Shown here: in pieces, positions 33,445 to 41,630 of the stretch
How the letters are laid out: the number at the start of each line of letters is the position of its first letter
Numbering within the stretch: position 1 is the stretch's first letter
NCBI GenBank assembly: GCA_039917615.1
Contig: JBDSJD010000023.1
Coordinates: 1-64,000 of the forward strand
From: ZC4RG30 sp039917615
Lineage (GTDB): Bacteria > Pseudomonadota > Gammaproteobacteria > Steroidobacterales > Steroidobacteraceae
Reading direction: 5' to 3'
DNA length: 64,000 bases
Notes under the pieces: model-generated
Told to the model about the DNA's origin: nothing
Database searches by the model: none
Seen by the model: only the letters and a program-made list of their open reading frames with translations
Made by a program: the position numbers and the translations under genes

Positions 33445-33990
33445 TCAATCGCGCAAGCGCGCCCAGTCGAATGCAGCGCCCGGATCCGTCTTGCGACCCG
33501 GCGCGATATCGCTGTGTCCCACCAGTCGCGTTGGCGACAAAGACGGGTAGGCCTCAAGCAGTGCCTGCAGCACCTGCCGCGCGGCGTCATACTGCGCGTC
33601 TTCAAAGAAAACCTCGTCGGTGCCTTCCAGCTCTATTCCGATTGAAAAATCATTGCAGGCCGTACGTCCCTCGTACTGCGATGCGCCAGCATGCCAGGCA
33701 CGGCGATGAAAGGGCACGAACTGCACGATCTCGCCATCGCGACGCACCAGCAAATGTGCCGATACGCGCGCGCTGTGTATGGTCGCGAAATACGGATGCT
33801 CATCCGGCGGCAGATGGCCGTTGAACAGCTTTTCGATCCAGGGACCACCAAACTCCCCGGGCGGCAAGCTGATGTTGTGGATCACCAGCAGGTCCGAAGC
33901 AAGGCCATCCGGCCGCGCATCGTGATGCGGGCTCAGCACCTGCCGCACGCCTTCCAGCAGACCCGTTGCCACATGGACACGCAGGCTCAT
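33445..33990 (-). CDS. ampD: 1,6-anhydro-N-acetylmuramyl-L-alanine amidase AmpD
   Basis: Zinc amidase that splits the peptide from anhydro-muropeptides in the cytosol during peptidoglycan recycling. The 181-residue protein matches E. coli AmpD closely: VIHNISLPPGEFGGPWIEKL, RVSAHLLVRRDGEIVQFVPF, AWHAGASQYEGR, CNDFSIGIELEGTD, and HSDIAPGRKTDPGAAFDW. The start ATG 33990 aligns with E. coli. It complements AnmK at the left of the window. Loss of AmpD often derepresses AmpC beta-lactamases in related bacteria. Confidence 0.96.
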   Translation of the reverse strand: MSLRVHVATGLLEGVRQVLSPHHDARPDGLASDLLVIHNISLPPGEFGGPWIEKLFNGHLPPDEHPYFATIHSARVSAHLLVRRDGEIVQFVPFHRRAWHAGASQYEGRTACNDFSIGIELEGTDEVFFEDAQYDAARQVLQALLEAYPSLSPTRLVGHSDIAPGRKTDPGAAFDWARLRD

Positions 33991-34082
33991 GCGCGCATTC
34001 CCGCAGCTTGCCGGCATGGCAGCGCAGTGATAAAACCAGCCGGCCAGCGTGTTTCGAAAACAGCAATCATGGGAGAAGAATA

Positions 34083-34784
34083 ATGCCAATCAGCAAGCGT
34101 CTGGGTGCGGAGTTTCTGGGCACCTTCTGGCTGGTGCTGGGTGGGTGTGGCAGTGCGGTGCTGGCGGCGGCATACCCTGGACTGGGCATCGGCTTTGCCG
34201 GCGTTGCGCTCGCCTTCGGCCTAACCGTGCTTACCATGGCCTATGCCATCGGGCCGATATCCGGTTGCCATCTGAATCCTGCGGTGTCTGCGGGCCTCGT
34301 GGTCGCGGGTCGATTCAAGGTTTCAGAACTTGGGCCCTATGTGGTCGCCCAGGTGCTGGGGGCGATCGCTGCCGCGTTCCTACTGCAATTTATCGCCAGC
34401 GGCGCGCCCGGCTTCGACTTGGCCGGCGGTCTGGCATCGAATGGTTATGGTGAACACTCACCGGGCAACTACACTTTGCAATCAGCGCTGGCGGTTGAAG
34501 TCGTCATGACATTCTTCTTCCTGCTGATCATTCTCGGCGCCACCGACAAGCGCGCGCCGGCTGGTTTCGCGCCGATCGCCATCGGTCTGGGTCTGACGCT
34601 GATCCACCTGATCAGCATCCCGGTGACCAATACCTCGGTGAACCCAGCGCGCAGCACCGGTCCTGCGCTGGTGGTCCAGGGCTGGGCATTGAACCAACTG
34701 TGGTTGTTCTGGGTCGCGCCGATAGTCGGCGCCGCGCTCGCTGGTCTGGTGTATCGGTGGCTGGGTAGCGACAAGCAGACTTGA
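34083..34784 (+). CDS. aqpZ: Aquaporin Z
   Basis: Water channel, 233 residues, six helices with two half-helices carrying the NPA motifs (HLNPAVSAG and SVNPARSTGPAL). The AqpZ-type selectivity filter context (TFWLVLGGCGSAVLAA, YAIGPISGCHLNPA) fits a water-specific pore rather than a glycerol channel. GGGAGAAG lies just before the ATG. A strong hairpin follows the stop. Confidence 0.95.
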   Translation: MPISKRLGAEFLGTFWLVLGGCGSAVLAAAYPGLGIGFAGVALAFGLTVLTMAYAIGPISGCHLNPAVSAGLVVAGRFKVSELGPYVVAQVLGAIAAAFLLQFIASGAPGFDLAGGLASNGYGEHSPGNYTLQSALAVEVVMTFFFLLIILGATDKRAPAGFAPIAIGLGLTLIHLISIPVTNTSVNPARSTGPALVVQGWALNQLWLFWVAPIVGAALAGLVYRWLGSDKQT

Positions 34785-34822
34785 CTTTCTCGCGGGAACC
34801 TAACCGTTCCCATCATGTCTGT

Positions 34823-34853
34823 CCTGTACCTCGATACGAGGTACAGGAGTTTT
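34823..34853 (+). terminator. Strong hairpin after aqpZ, possibly occluding a ribosome site
   Basis: CCTGTACCTCG (34823-34833) and CGAGGTACAGG (34837-34847) form a perfect 11-bp stem with an ATA loop, followed by AG then TTTT (34850-34853). It lies 39 bp after the aqpZ stop and can work as its terminator. The 3' arm also holds most of CAGGAG, which lies 5 nt before an ATG (34855) opening a 14-codon frame. Confidence 0.6.
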
Positions 34854-34911
34854 GATGCGCAACCGAGTTCTTTGCCCGCAGCATCACACCACAACATGAT
34901 GCCGCGACGGC

Positions 34912-35604
34912 ATGCGACGCAATCTACGGCAACGCATCATCGCGGGCGCGCTGGCACTGCTGGCCCAAGCTGGCCTCATCGCATGGATCAGCCAGGCACG
35001 TGTGAATCGTGTCGAGCATGAAGCAGACTCGTCATATCTGATTTTCATCGAACCCCTGCAGAAGCCGGTTACTGCGCCAGTGCGCACGCGCGCACGCGCA
35101 AGCATCCCAATCACGATGCCCGCCGTGATACCGAGTAGCGATACGCTTGACCCCATGAAGCCTATCGAATCCAACCGTGCCATCACGGTAACACCGGAAT
35201 CGGATCCTCCGATGGACTGGTACCGGGACATCGAAAAAAGTGCGCGTAGCGCAGCGGAGAAGTTGGGAGAGCTTGCGCTGCATGGCGAGCTGCTGGACTC
35301 GAAGCCGCGCGTCCTGGAACTGCCCGCGGATGTCGGGGATGAATTGGCTCCCGTTACCGCAACGCGCCTCGATAACGGTGACCTGGTCACCACACATCGG
35401 ATCAATGACAAACTGACAGTGGTCTGTGTTCATGAACACATTCCTCTGACCCGGCACTTCGACATCGGGGCCCGGCAGCGGGCACCGAACTGCCGCAAAA
35501 TAGGGACGCCCAACCGCGATGCAATATTCGACGATATCAAGCCAGGCAATCTGCGAAAGCCGCTGCCTTTACCGCGCCTCCCGCAGACCGACGACAAGCG
35601 CTAG
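34912..35604 (+). CDS. Hypothetical protein with N-terminal membrane helix
   Basis: A 230-residue protein I do not recognise. It has an N-terminal hydrophobic helix (about 9-27, IIAGALALLAQAGLIAWI) after two basic residues, then a Pro/Thr/Arg-rich linker (about 45-100) and a C-terminal part with two cysteines (VVCVHEH and APNCRKIG). The layout recalls TonB- or TolA-like periplasm-spanning proteins, but there is no TonB C-terminal motif. Codon use looks like that of its neighbours. Its 3' end overlaps the small lipoprotein gene by 4 bp, tail to tail. Confidence 0.6.
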   Translation: MRRNLRQRIIAGALALLAQAGLIAWISQARVNRVEHEADSSYLIFIEPLQKPVTAPVRTRARASIPITMPAVIPSSDTLDPMKPIESNRAITVTPESDPPMDWYRDIEKSARSAAEKLGELALHGELLDSKPRVLELPADVGDELAPVTATRLDNGDLVTTHRINDKLTVVCVHEHIPLTRHFDIGARQRAPNCRKIGTPNRDAIFDDIKPGNLRKPLPLPRLPQTDDKR

Positions 35605-35939
35605 CGGTGCCCTTCGTTCAGCGCCGGGGCAGCTGCTGCGGTCGCGCCCTTCTGCTGCTCTGCATACGCCTGACGTGCGATCGAGATCACGTGGTCGACA
35701 TTCTGCTGATTGATCAGTTCGAGCGGCGAGTAATGCGTCTTGCCGAAATCGCGGCCGGAAGTCAGCCAGGAGCCCGGTTCACTTTCCACGGCCAGCAGCC
35801 GGTTCCGGTCGAGCGTGCCTGCGGGCACGAGCGCGGCGCGGCTCTCTGCGCTGTCTGGCGCCTGCTTGCATCCGGCCAGCCCCGCAGCCAACACAGCAGC
35901 CAGGGCCGCGCTCGCTAGAAGAAACTTCGAATTGCTCAT
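35601..35939 (-). CDS. Small lipoprotein resembling the N-terminus of a PQQ dehydrogenase
   Basis: A 112-residue protein with a lipoprotein signal (LAGC, Cys24). Residues about 57-81 (SWLTSGRDFGKTHYSPLELI, then NQQNVDH) match the very conserved start of PQQ-dependent alcohol dehydrogenases (W-x-T-x-G-R-D-x-x-x-x-R-Y-S-P-L-x-x-I-N-x-x-N-V). The chain then leaves the family pattern and ends after an Ala-rich stretch, with no beta-propeller following. It is either a gene remnant or a small lipoprotein derived from the dehydrogenase N-terminus. Intact signal, lipobox and frame argue that it may still be expressed. Confidence 0.6.
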   Translation of the reverse strand: MSNSKFLLASAALAAVLAAGLAGCKQAPDSAESRAALVPAGTLDRNRLLAVESEPGSWLTSGRDFGKTHYSPLELINQQNVDHVISIARQAYAEQQKGATAAAAPALNEGHR

Positions 35940-35983
35940 GATCCCCCCAGGGACCTCGCGGCTTGTAGGATCATTATGCCCGC

Positions 35984-37351
35984 ATGATCAACCCATCCGA
36001 CAATCCGCCGCCCCTTCCCGTCCGCGATCTCGCGGCGGTCTGGCACCCCTGCACGCAGATGAAGGACCACGAGCGCGAGATTCCGCTCATCGCCATACGC
36101 CGTGGCCAGGGCGTATGGCTGGAGGATCTGGACGGAAAGCGCTATCTCGACGCCATCAGTTCCTGGTGGGTGAACCTGTTCGGCCATGCCAACCCCACCA
36201 TCAGTGCCGCCGTAACACGGCAGCTGACGGAGCTGGAACATGTGATCTTCGCCGGCTTCACCCACGAGCCGGCTGTGGATGTGGCAGAGGCGTTGATCCG
36301 TCTTGCCCCGCCGGGGCTGGCGCGCTGCTTCTTCGCCGACAATGGCTCGGCCGCGGTGGAAGTCGCCGTGAAGATGTGTTTTCATTTCTGGCGCAACAGC
36401 GGCAAGCCAGGCAAGCAACGATTTATCACGCTGGCAAACAGCTATCACGGCGAGACACTTGGCGCGCTGGCCGTAGGCAACGTCGCGCTTTACAAGGACA
36501 TCTACGCGCCACTGTTGATGGATGTGATCACCGCGCCCTCACCCGATTGCTACGCGCGTGAAGCCGGGGAATCAACCGAGAGCCATTCGCGCCGCATGTT
36601 CGCGCCGATGCGCGAGCTGCTGGAACGACACGCGCATGAAGCCGCGGCGGTGATCGTCGAACCGCTGGTGCAATGCGCCGGGAACATGCGCATGTATCAC
36701 CCGGTGTACCTGCGCCTGCTGCGGGAAGCCTGCGATGAATTCGATGTACACCTGATTGCCGATGAAATCGCCGTAGGGTTCGGGCGCACAGGCACGTTGT
36801 TCGCCTGCGAACAGGCCGGGATCACCCCGGACTTCCTGTGCCTCTCCAAAGGACTGACGGGGGGCTATCTGCCTTTGTCCGCGGTACTGACCACCGCCGC
36901 CGTGTACGACGCGTTTTACGATGAATACGCGAACCTGAATGCATTCCTGCATTCACACAGCTATACGGGCAATCCGCTGGCCTGTGCAGCGGCCCGCGCC
37001 ACCCTTGGCATCTTCGACAGCACTCCAGTAATCGAACGCAACCGCGAACTTGCAGCGCATATGGCCAAGGCGACCGCGGCGCTGGCGGACCACCCACATG
37101 TAGCCGAGGTGCGCCAGCAGGGAATGATCCTGGCCATCGAAATGGTGAAGCACCGTGACAGCCGCGAGCCCTATGACTTTCGCGAACGGCGCGGCCTCAG
37201 GCTTTACCGGCATGCATTGCAGCGTGGCGCCCTGCTCCGGCCCATCGGCAATGTCGTGTACTTCATGCCGCCCTACGTCATCACACCCCAGGAGATCGAC
37301 CTGCTCGCCGACATCGCGCGCACCGGCATCGATGCAGCCACATGCGATTGA
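35984..37351 (+). CDS. bioA: Adenosylmethionine-8-amino-7-oxononanoate aminotransferase
   Basis: PLP enzyme of biotin synthesis making 7,8-diaminopelargonate. The 455-residue protein has VWHPCTQMKDHE at the N-terminus (a BioA hallmark), SSWWVNLFGHANP, FFADNGSAAVEVAVKM, SYHGETLGALAVG, the LIADEIAVGFGRTG metal/PLP stretch and the lysine motif CLSKGLTGGYLPLS. Its end overlaps rsmE by 10 bp. Other bio genes are not in the window. Confidence 0.96.
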   Translation: MINPSDNPPPLPVRDLAAVWHPCTQMKDHEREIPLIAIRRGQGVWLEDLDGKRYLDAISSWWVNLFGHANPTISAAVTRQLTELEHVIFAGFTHEPAVDVAEALIRLAPPGLARCFFADNGSAAVEVAVKMCFHFWRNSGKPGKQRFITLANSYHGETLGALAVGNVALYKDIYAPLLMDVITAPSPDCYAREAGESTESHSRRMFAPMRELLERHAHEAAAVIVEPLVQCAGNMRMYHPVYLRLLREACDEFDVHLIADEIAVGFGRTGTLFACEQAGITPDFLCLSKGLTGGYLPLSAVLTTAAVYDAFYDEYANLNAFLHSHSYTGNPLACAAARATLGIFDSTPVIERNRELAAHMAKATAALADHPHVAEVRQQGMILAIEMVKHRDSREPYDFRERRGLRLYRHALQRGALLRPIGNVVYFMPPYVITPQEIDLLADIARTGIDAATCD

Positions 37352-38097
37352 CGCGAATCTTTGTGGATGCACCGATGGTCACTGGTGCCAGCCTGATCCT
37401 GCAACCAGGCCCTGCCAGCCACGTCACCAGGGTGCTCCGAATGCAGACCGGCGAGAGCCTGCGCGCGTTCAATGGTCACGGCGGTGAGTTCGACGCCAAC
37501 ATTGAATCGATCCGGCGTGACGCAGTGACGCTACGCATTGGCACCCACCAGACTATTGAACGTGAATCTCCACTGCACATCACGCTGCTTCAGGGCATTG
37601 CCCGCGGCGAGAAGATGGATCTGATCCTGCAGAAGGCCACGGAGCTGGGCGTTGCAGCAGTCGTACCAGTGACCACTGCGCGCAGCACTGTGCGGCTGGA
37701 TGAAGAGGCGGCGCACCGCAAGCACGCCCACTGGCTGGGCGTGCTGATCGGCGCCTGTGAGCAATGCGGCCGCAATCGGATCCCGACGATTGCGGCACCT
37801 TCGGGCCTCGCCACGGTGGTCGGTGGTAGTCAGGCACAGCTGAAGCTGCTGCTGGAACCGGAGCCTGAGGCAGGAGCTTTGCGAACGCTTCTTGCGCGAG
37901 TCTTGAGGAGTGAGGCGCAGCACCTTTCGGTTTGCATGCTGGTAGGCCCAGAGGGTGGCCTGGATCCGCATGAGGTGTTGTCGGCGAAGCAGGCCGGATT
38001 CCTCCCCTGCCGACTGGGCCCCCGTGTGCTGCGCACCGAAACTGCGGCGCTGACCGCGCTTGCAGCCTTGCAGGTACTCGCAGGTGACCTCACCTAG
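37342..38097 (+). CDS. rsmE: 16S rRNA (uracil-1498-N3)-methyltransferase RsmE
   Basis: SPOUT-family methyltransferase acting on U1498 of 16S rRNA. The 251-residue protein has an N-terminal PUA-like part (HVTRVLRMQTGESLRAFNGHGGEF) and the knotted C-terminal domain with QGIARGEKMDLILQKATELG, GACEQCGRNRIP, the SAM-site motif LVGPEGGLDPHE and LGPRVLRTETAALTAL. It starts inside the end of bioA, suggesting coupled translation. Confidence 0.96.
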   Translation: MRLTRIFVDAPMVTGASLILQPGPASHVTRVLRMQTGESLRAFNGHGGEFDANIESIRRDAVTLRIGTHQTIERESPLHITLLQGIARGEKMDLILQKATELGVAAVVPVTTARSTVRLDEEAAHRKHAHWLGVLIGACEQCGRNRIPTIAAPSGLATVVGGSQAQLKLLLEPEPEAGALRTLLARVLRSEAQHLSVCMLVGPEGGLDPHEVLSAKQAGFLPCRLGPRVLRTETAALTALAALQVLAGDLT

Positions 38098-38108
38098 CGT
38101 TCAGCAGC

Positions 38109-38128
38109 TGATCAATATTTAGATCAGT
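38109..38128. promoter_or_regulatory. Inverted repeat before the MBL gene
   Basis: CTGATC and GATCAG flank an AT-rich 8-nt centre (AATATTTA), ending 11 bp before the ATG at 38140. The site could be an operator or the core of a promoter. No regulator is evident. Confidence 0.3.
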
Positions 38129-38139
38129 ATGGAATTCAA

Positions 38140-39222
38140 ATGAAACAAATGTACAAAACAGTAGCCTTGGTCCTACTGTGGGCGCTCCGCGCTCCCATCA
38201 CGCACGCGGCGGAACGCAGGCAGCTCGACATCTACTTCATCGACGTCGAAGGCGGCCAGTCCACGCTCATCGTGACGCCGGAGAAAGAGACGCTGCTCAT
38301 CGATGCGGGTTGGGCCGGGCAAGGTGGCTTCGAGTCGCGGCCTGGAGATCCTGCCAGCGCGCGGGATCCAGGTCGCATCGTGGCGGCGATGCGCGACGCC
38401 GGGGTCACGCGGATAGACTACCTACTGGTCACGCATTTTCATCGCGACCACATTGGCGGCATCCCAGAACTCGCCCAGCTCGTGCCAATTGGAACCTACA
38501 TCGATCACGGCAGTGCCTATCCGCCAGAGGACCGCGCCAAACCAAACCTGGTGGATGCGCTGGATGCAGCGGCCTATGACGACTACCTGCCAGTTCGCGC
38601 GCGCGGCCGCCAACTGCAGCCGAAACCCGGCGACCGACTGCCCCTGAAGGGCGTGCGTGCGGTGGTCGTCAGCGCCGACCGATCAATTCTTCGACGAGCA
38701 CTGCCTGAAGCTGGGGAACGCAATGCGGCGTGCGCTGCGGCGCCACAGACGACCAGCTATCCCGGAGACGAGAACCTGCGATCAACGGGCGTTGTGCTCA
38801 ACTTTGGGAAGTTCCGCTTCCTTGATGTCGGCGACCTGAATTCGCAGCCGTTGTTCGATCTGGTGTGCCCGAGGGACCGTATCGGCGCAATTGACGTGTA
38901 TCTCTTTGCGCACCATGGCGGCGCAGACGCGGCGGAGCCGGCGACACTGGCTGCATTCCAGCCGCGCGCCGTAATCGTCAACAATGGATCCCGCAAGGGC
39001 GGGCGACTCGCAGCAATGCAGATGCTGCACGCAGCGCCAACGGTCGACAGCTGGCAGCTTCACGTTTCGGGTGAGGTTGGTGCGCCGAATACGCCGCTGG
39101 AGCGCATCGCGAACCTCGACGATGCATCGGCTCATTGGTTGAAGGTGGCAGCCAAGGCGGATGGTTCCTTTACTATCACCAACTCTCGCACGGGTTCAGC
39201 GAAGGATTACGCTGCCCGTTGA
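38140..39222 (+). CDS. Exported MBL-fold hydrolase, ComEC C-terminal-like
   Basis: A 360-residue metallo-beta-lactamase-fold protein with a signal peptide (about 1-24, cut near THA-AE). Its start DIYFIDVEGGQSTLIVTPEKE resembles the MBL domain of ComEC/Rec2. Metal ligands are in VTHFHRDHIGG, DVGDLN and FAHHGG. There is no ComEC channel. Related proteins are predicted nucleases or phosphodiesterases, but the substrate is unknown. There is no clear Shine-Dalgarno; ATG 38149 is an alternative start. Confidence 0.78.
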   Translation: MKQMYKTVALVLLWALRAPITHAAERRQLDIYFIDVEGGQSTLIVTPEKETLLIDAGWAGQGGFESRPGDPASARDPGRIVAAMRDAGVTRIDYLLVTHFHRDHIGGIPELAQLVPIGTYIDHGSAYPPEDRAKPNLVDALDAAAYDDYLPVRARGRQLQPKPGDRLPLKGVRAVVVSADRSILRRALPEAGERNAACAAAPQTTSYPGDENLRSTGVVLNFGKFRFLDVGDLNSQPLFDLVCPRDRIGAIDVYLFAHHGGADAAEPATLAAFQPRAVIVNNGSRKGGRLAAMQMLHAAPTVDSWQLHVSGEVGAPNTPLERIANLDDASAHWLKVAAKADGSFTITNSRTGSAKDYAAR

Positions 39223-39279
39223 GTGCCAGTGAATTGGTGCGCGCCGGCATGGCTGGGTCCGTGCCTTGGTCTGTATCCG

Positions 39280-40146
39280 CTACGACGAGTTTGCAGCCGC
39301 CAGGCAGATCACGCCAATAACGATGCAGAATGCACCGGTGATACGGCTCCAGCCGGCCTGCTCCTTGAGCAATCGACTACCAAAATAGGCACCTACCAGC
39401 GTTGCGAGTTCGCGCGCCGGGGCGACGTGGCTGATGGGGGCGATAGTCATGGCCCAAAGCACCAGGATGTACCCTAGTGGCCCAAGCGCACCCACAACGA
39501 GAGCTTGGCGTCCAAATTCGCGAATTTCCTGACGCAGCTGTGTGGAATTGCTCAGCGCGCGCGGCGCAAGCACGAGAGCCCGAAAGAGATTGCCGCTGTA
39601 GTCCACCACAATGGGCGAAAGTGCCAGGTACTTGACTGCCCAGCCGTCATTCAATGTGTAGGCGGCGACACAGGTTCCCGTAACCAAACCCCAAAAGATG
39701 CCGGCACGCGGTGAATGCGTCCGCTGCCTTGCAAGGTCCGCGACAAGCGCAATGCCGCTGACCACGAGCAATACTCCGAGCAAGGGTATCCAACCGGGTC
39801 GCTCTCCCAACAACCACGCTGCCCCCGCAAAAGACAGCAAGGGTCCCGTGCCGCGGGCTATTGGATACACCAGCGATAGGTCGCCGGCGCGATATCCCGC
39901 CTGGAGCGATAGAGAGTAGGCCAGGTGCAGCAGGGCGGTGGCGGCCAGAGCGACCCATGGTTGTGGGCCCGAAGGCCAAGGCGTGCGGGCCAATACCCAA
40001 AGTGCTGGGCCGGTCCATAGCAGCAAAGAGGCCATGGAGTACAACCAGACAAAGTGGGTTGACCGCGACGCCGTCTTCGCCACCAGGTTCCAGCTCGCAT
40101 GCGTAAATGCGGCTAGGAGTACGGCGAGCAACGCGGCAAGCGGCAT
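39280..40146 (-). CDS. EamA/DMT-family transporter
   Basis: A 288-residue protein of about ten helices with two EamA repeats (AAFTHASWNLVAKTASRSTHF and WAMTIAPISHVAPARELATLVGAYFG with LLKEQAGWSRITGAFCIVIGVICL). Drug/metabolite transporters usually export small metabolites. The ATG 40146 is used; the TTG just before it is less likely. It is divergent from the GST gene. Confidence 0.87.
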   Translation of the reverse strand: MPLAALLAVLLAAFTHASWNLVAKTASRSTHFVWLYSMASLLLWTGPALWVLARTPWPSGPQPWVALAATALLHLAYSLSLQAGYRAGDLSLVYPIARGTGPLLSFAGAAWLLGERPGWIPLLGVLLVVSGIALVADLARQRTHSPRAGIFWGLVTGTCVAAYTLNDGWAVKYLALSPIVVDYSGNLFRALVLAPRALSNSTQLRQEIREFGRQALVVGALGPLGYILVLWAMTIAPISHVAPARELATLVGAYFGSRLLKEQAGWSRITGAFCIVIGVICLAAANSS

Positions 40147-40251
40147 CAACTATCCATCGGGGCGGAGTGGAGCAACACCGGCGGAGTCGCTGTTCAATTA
40201 TAGTGGCAAATCATGGGCCTGCGGAGGCAGTGAAAATCAAAGGAGACCAGT

Positions 40252-40875
40252 GTGGCAATAGTTCTTTACTACCATCCGTTCTCGCGTGCAGCCAATGTGG
40301 TCTGGATGCTTGAGGAAGTCGGCGTCGACTATCAGCTGCGCTGGGTGGACATCATGGCCGGCGGGCAGAAATCGCCAGAACTGCTGACAATGAACCCAAT
40401 GGGCAAGCTGCCAACCCTTACCGACGGTGAAACTGTGGTCACCGAGAGCGCCGCAATAGCGCTTTACCTCGGCGACCGCTACGCGGCCGGCCGCCTGGCG
40501 CCGGCGCTCGACGACCCAGCGCGCGGCACATACCTGCGCTGGGCATTCTTCACCCCATCAGTGATGGAGCCTGCCGCCGCTGCGCGTACTTCGGGCGGTG
40601 AGTTCAACGTCCGCGCTGTGGGTTGGGGCAACTACGACGACATGCTCGCATCCATTGATTTGGCGCTCGCGAAGGGACCCTACCTGCTGGGCGAGCGCTT
40701 CTCGATGGCAGACGCCATCTTTGGTGGCACGCTGCGCTACTTCTTGCTGTTCAAGATGATTGATCCGAAGCCGACACTCACCGATTACGTCGCGCGTCTG
40801 GAAGCGCGACCGGCGTTCCAGCGCAGCAGCTCCAAGAATGAGGCGCTGATGGCCGAGCACGGCCTCAAGCACTGA
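40252..40875 (+). CDS. Glutathione S-transferase family protein
   Basis: A 207-residue cytosolic GST. The N-terminal thioredoxin-like domain has YYHPFSRAANVVWMLEE (likely catalytic Ser/Tyr near the N-terminus), NPMGKLPTLTDGE (cis-Pro) and ESAAIALYLGDRY. The helical C-domain has FSMADAIFGGTLRY. The start is GTG with AGGAG 6 nt upstream. The substrate is unknown. Glutathione synthase is encoded at 49701. Confidence 0.9.
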   Translation: MAIVLYYHPFSRAANVVWMLEEVGVDYQLRWVDIMAGGQKSPELLTMNPMGKLPTLTDGETVVTESAAIALYLGDRYAAGRLAPALDDPARGTYLRWAFFTPSVMEPAAAARTSGGEFNVRAVGWGNYDDMLASIDLALAKGPYLLGERFSMADAIFGGTLRYFLLFKMIDPKPTLTDYVARLEARPAFQRSSSKNEALMAEHGLKH

Positions 40876-41116
40876 CCGACGGCGTCTCGAACTGGCATTC
40901 GCTCCTTGCAGTCACTCAGTGGGCTGATCGCACCGCTGAATGACGGACCGCATGCACTCAACCCTTCAACTTCGGCTGCATCCCGGTAATCCCGCACCGT
41001 CGCTTTGCATTCCGGGTCGTCGCTCATCGTACGATCCGGAAGCAGAAGGACGGCCTCCTGCACGATTATCTCAAGCCGCTATTTTTGGTCGGCGCGGACA
41101 TAGTGGTCGAACAGCC
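40876..41116 (+). other. Intergenic region, no gene accepted
   Basis: 241 bp between the convergent GST and chpC ends. The open frames that cross it extend into neighbouring genes on unlikely frames. No hairpin with a T-tract and no RNA gene was recognised. The run GCTATTTTTGGTC near 41080 is AT-richer than its surroundings. Confidence 0.4.
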
Positions 41117-41608
41117 TCAGCCCTCGAGATCCTCATCCGGCAGCTTCTCCGTCTCGCTCGCGATCATCGCTTCCAGCCGATCCAGATCCGGCACCACCGG
41201 TGTTTCGTCCAGCAGTTGCACCTGACAGACAATCGGGCTGTCGTCGGCAAAACTTCGGCTGGCGTCGATCTTCACGAACTCAGGACTGATGCGCACCAGC
41301 TGCGGAAAGCCCTGCGACAGGATGGCGATGTAACCGGCTTCCACCTCTCCGGACACGGCATTCAGCACCACCACGCGCGAGCGCTGAGTGGGCGGCGCGA
41401 CGTCTTCGCCGCAGCAGCCTTCGAACGACACCATCGGCACCTTCCGACCGTTCCAGCTGATCACGCCCAGATGCCAGGGCGGCGCGCCGGTCATTTCCTG
41501 CGGTGTCTGATAGCCCACGACTTCAGCGACGCAGCCACGGGGCACTAGCAGCCGCTCCTTGTCGAGCGGCACCATCAGTCCATAGATTTCTGCGGGGCGG
41601 TCCTGCAC
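41117..41608 (-). CDS. chpC: CheW-like protein ChpC
   Basis: A 163-residue CheW-domain adaptor. It shows the CheW pattern (LVPRGCVAEVVGYQTP, HLGVISWNGRKVPMVSFE, SRVVVLNAV) and a short acidic tail. It follows chpA as in the P. aeruginosa Chp cluster and probably links another receptor to the ChpA kinase. The start is GTG with AGGATG upstream. It is the last gene of the operon; chpB, which lies between chpA and chpC in Pseudomonas, is absent. Confidence 0.82.
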   Translation of the reverse strand: MQDRPAEIYGLMVPLDKERLLVPRGCVAEVVGYQTPQEMTGAPPWHLGVISWNGRKVPMVSFEGCCGEDVAPPTQRSRVVVLNAVSGEVEAGYIAILSQGFPQLVRISPEFVKIDASRSFADDSPIVCQVQLLDETPVVPDLDRLEAMIASETEKLPDEDLEG

Positions 41609-41630
41609 GTTACATCCTGGAAAGTTCCTG

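Noticed and set aside
40785..41063. Possible small gene in the GST-chpC gap
   Set aside because: It overlaps the end of the GST gene in antisense and shows no recognisable motif or ribosome site.
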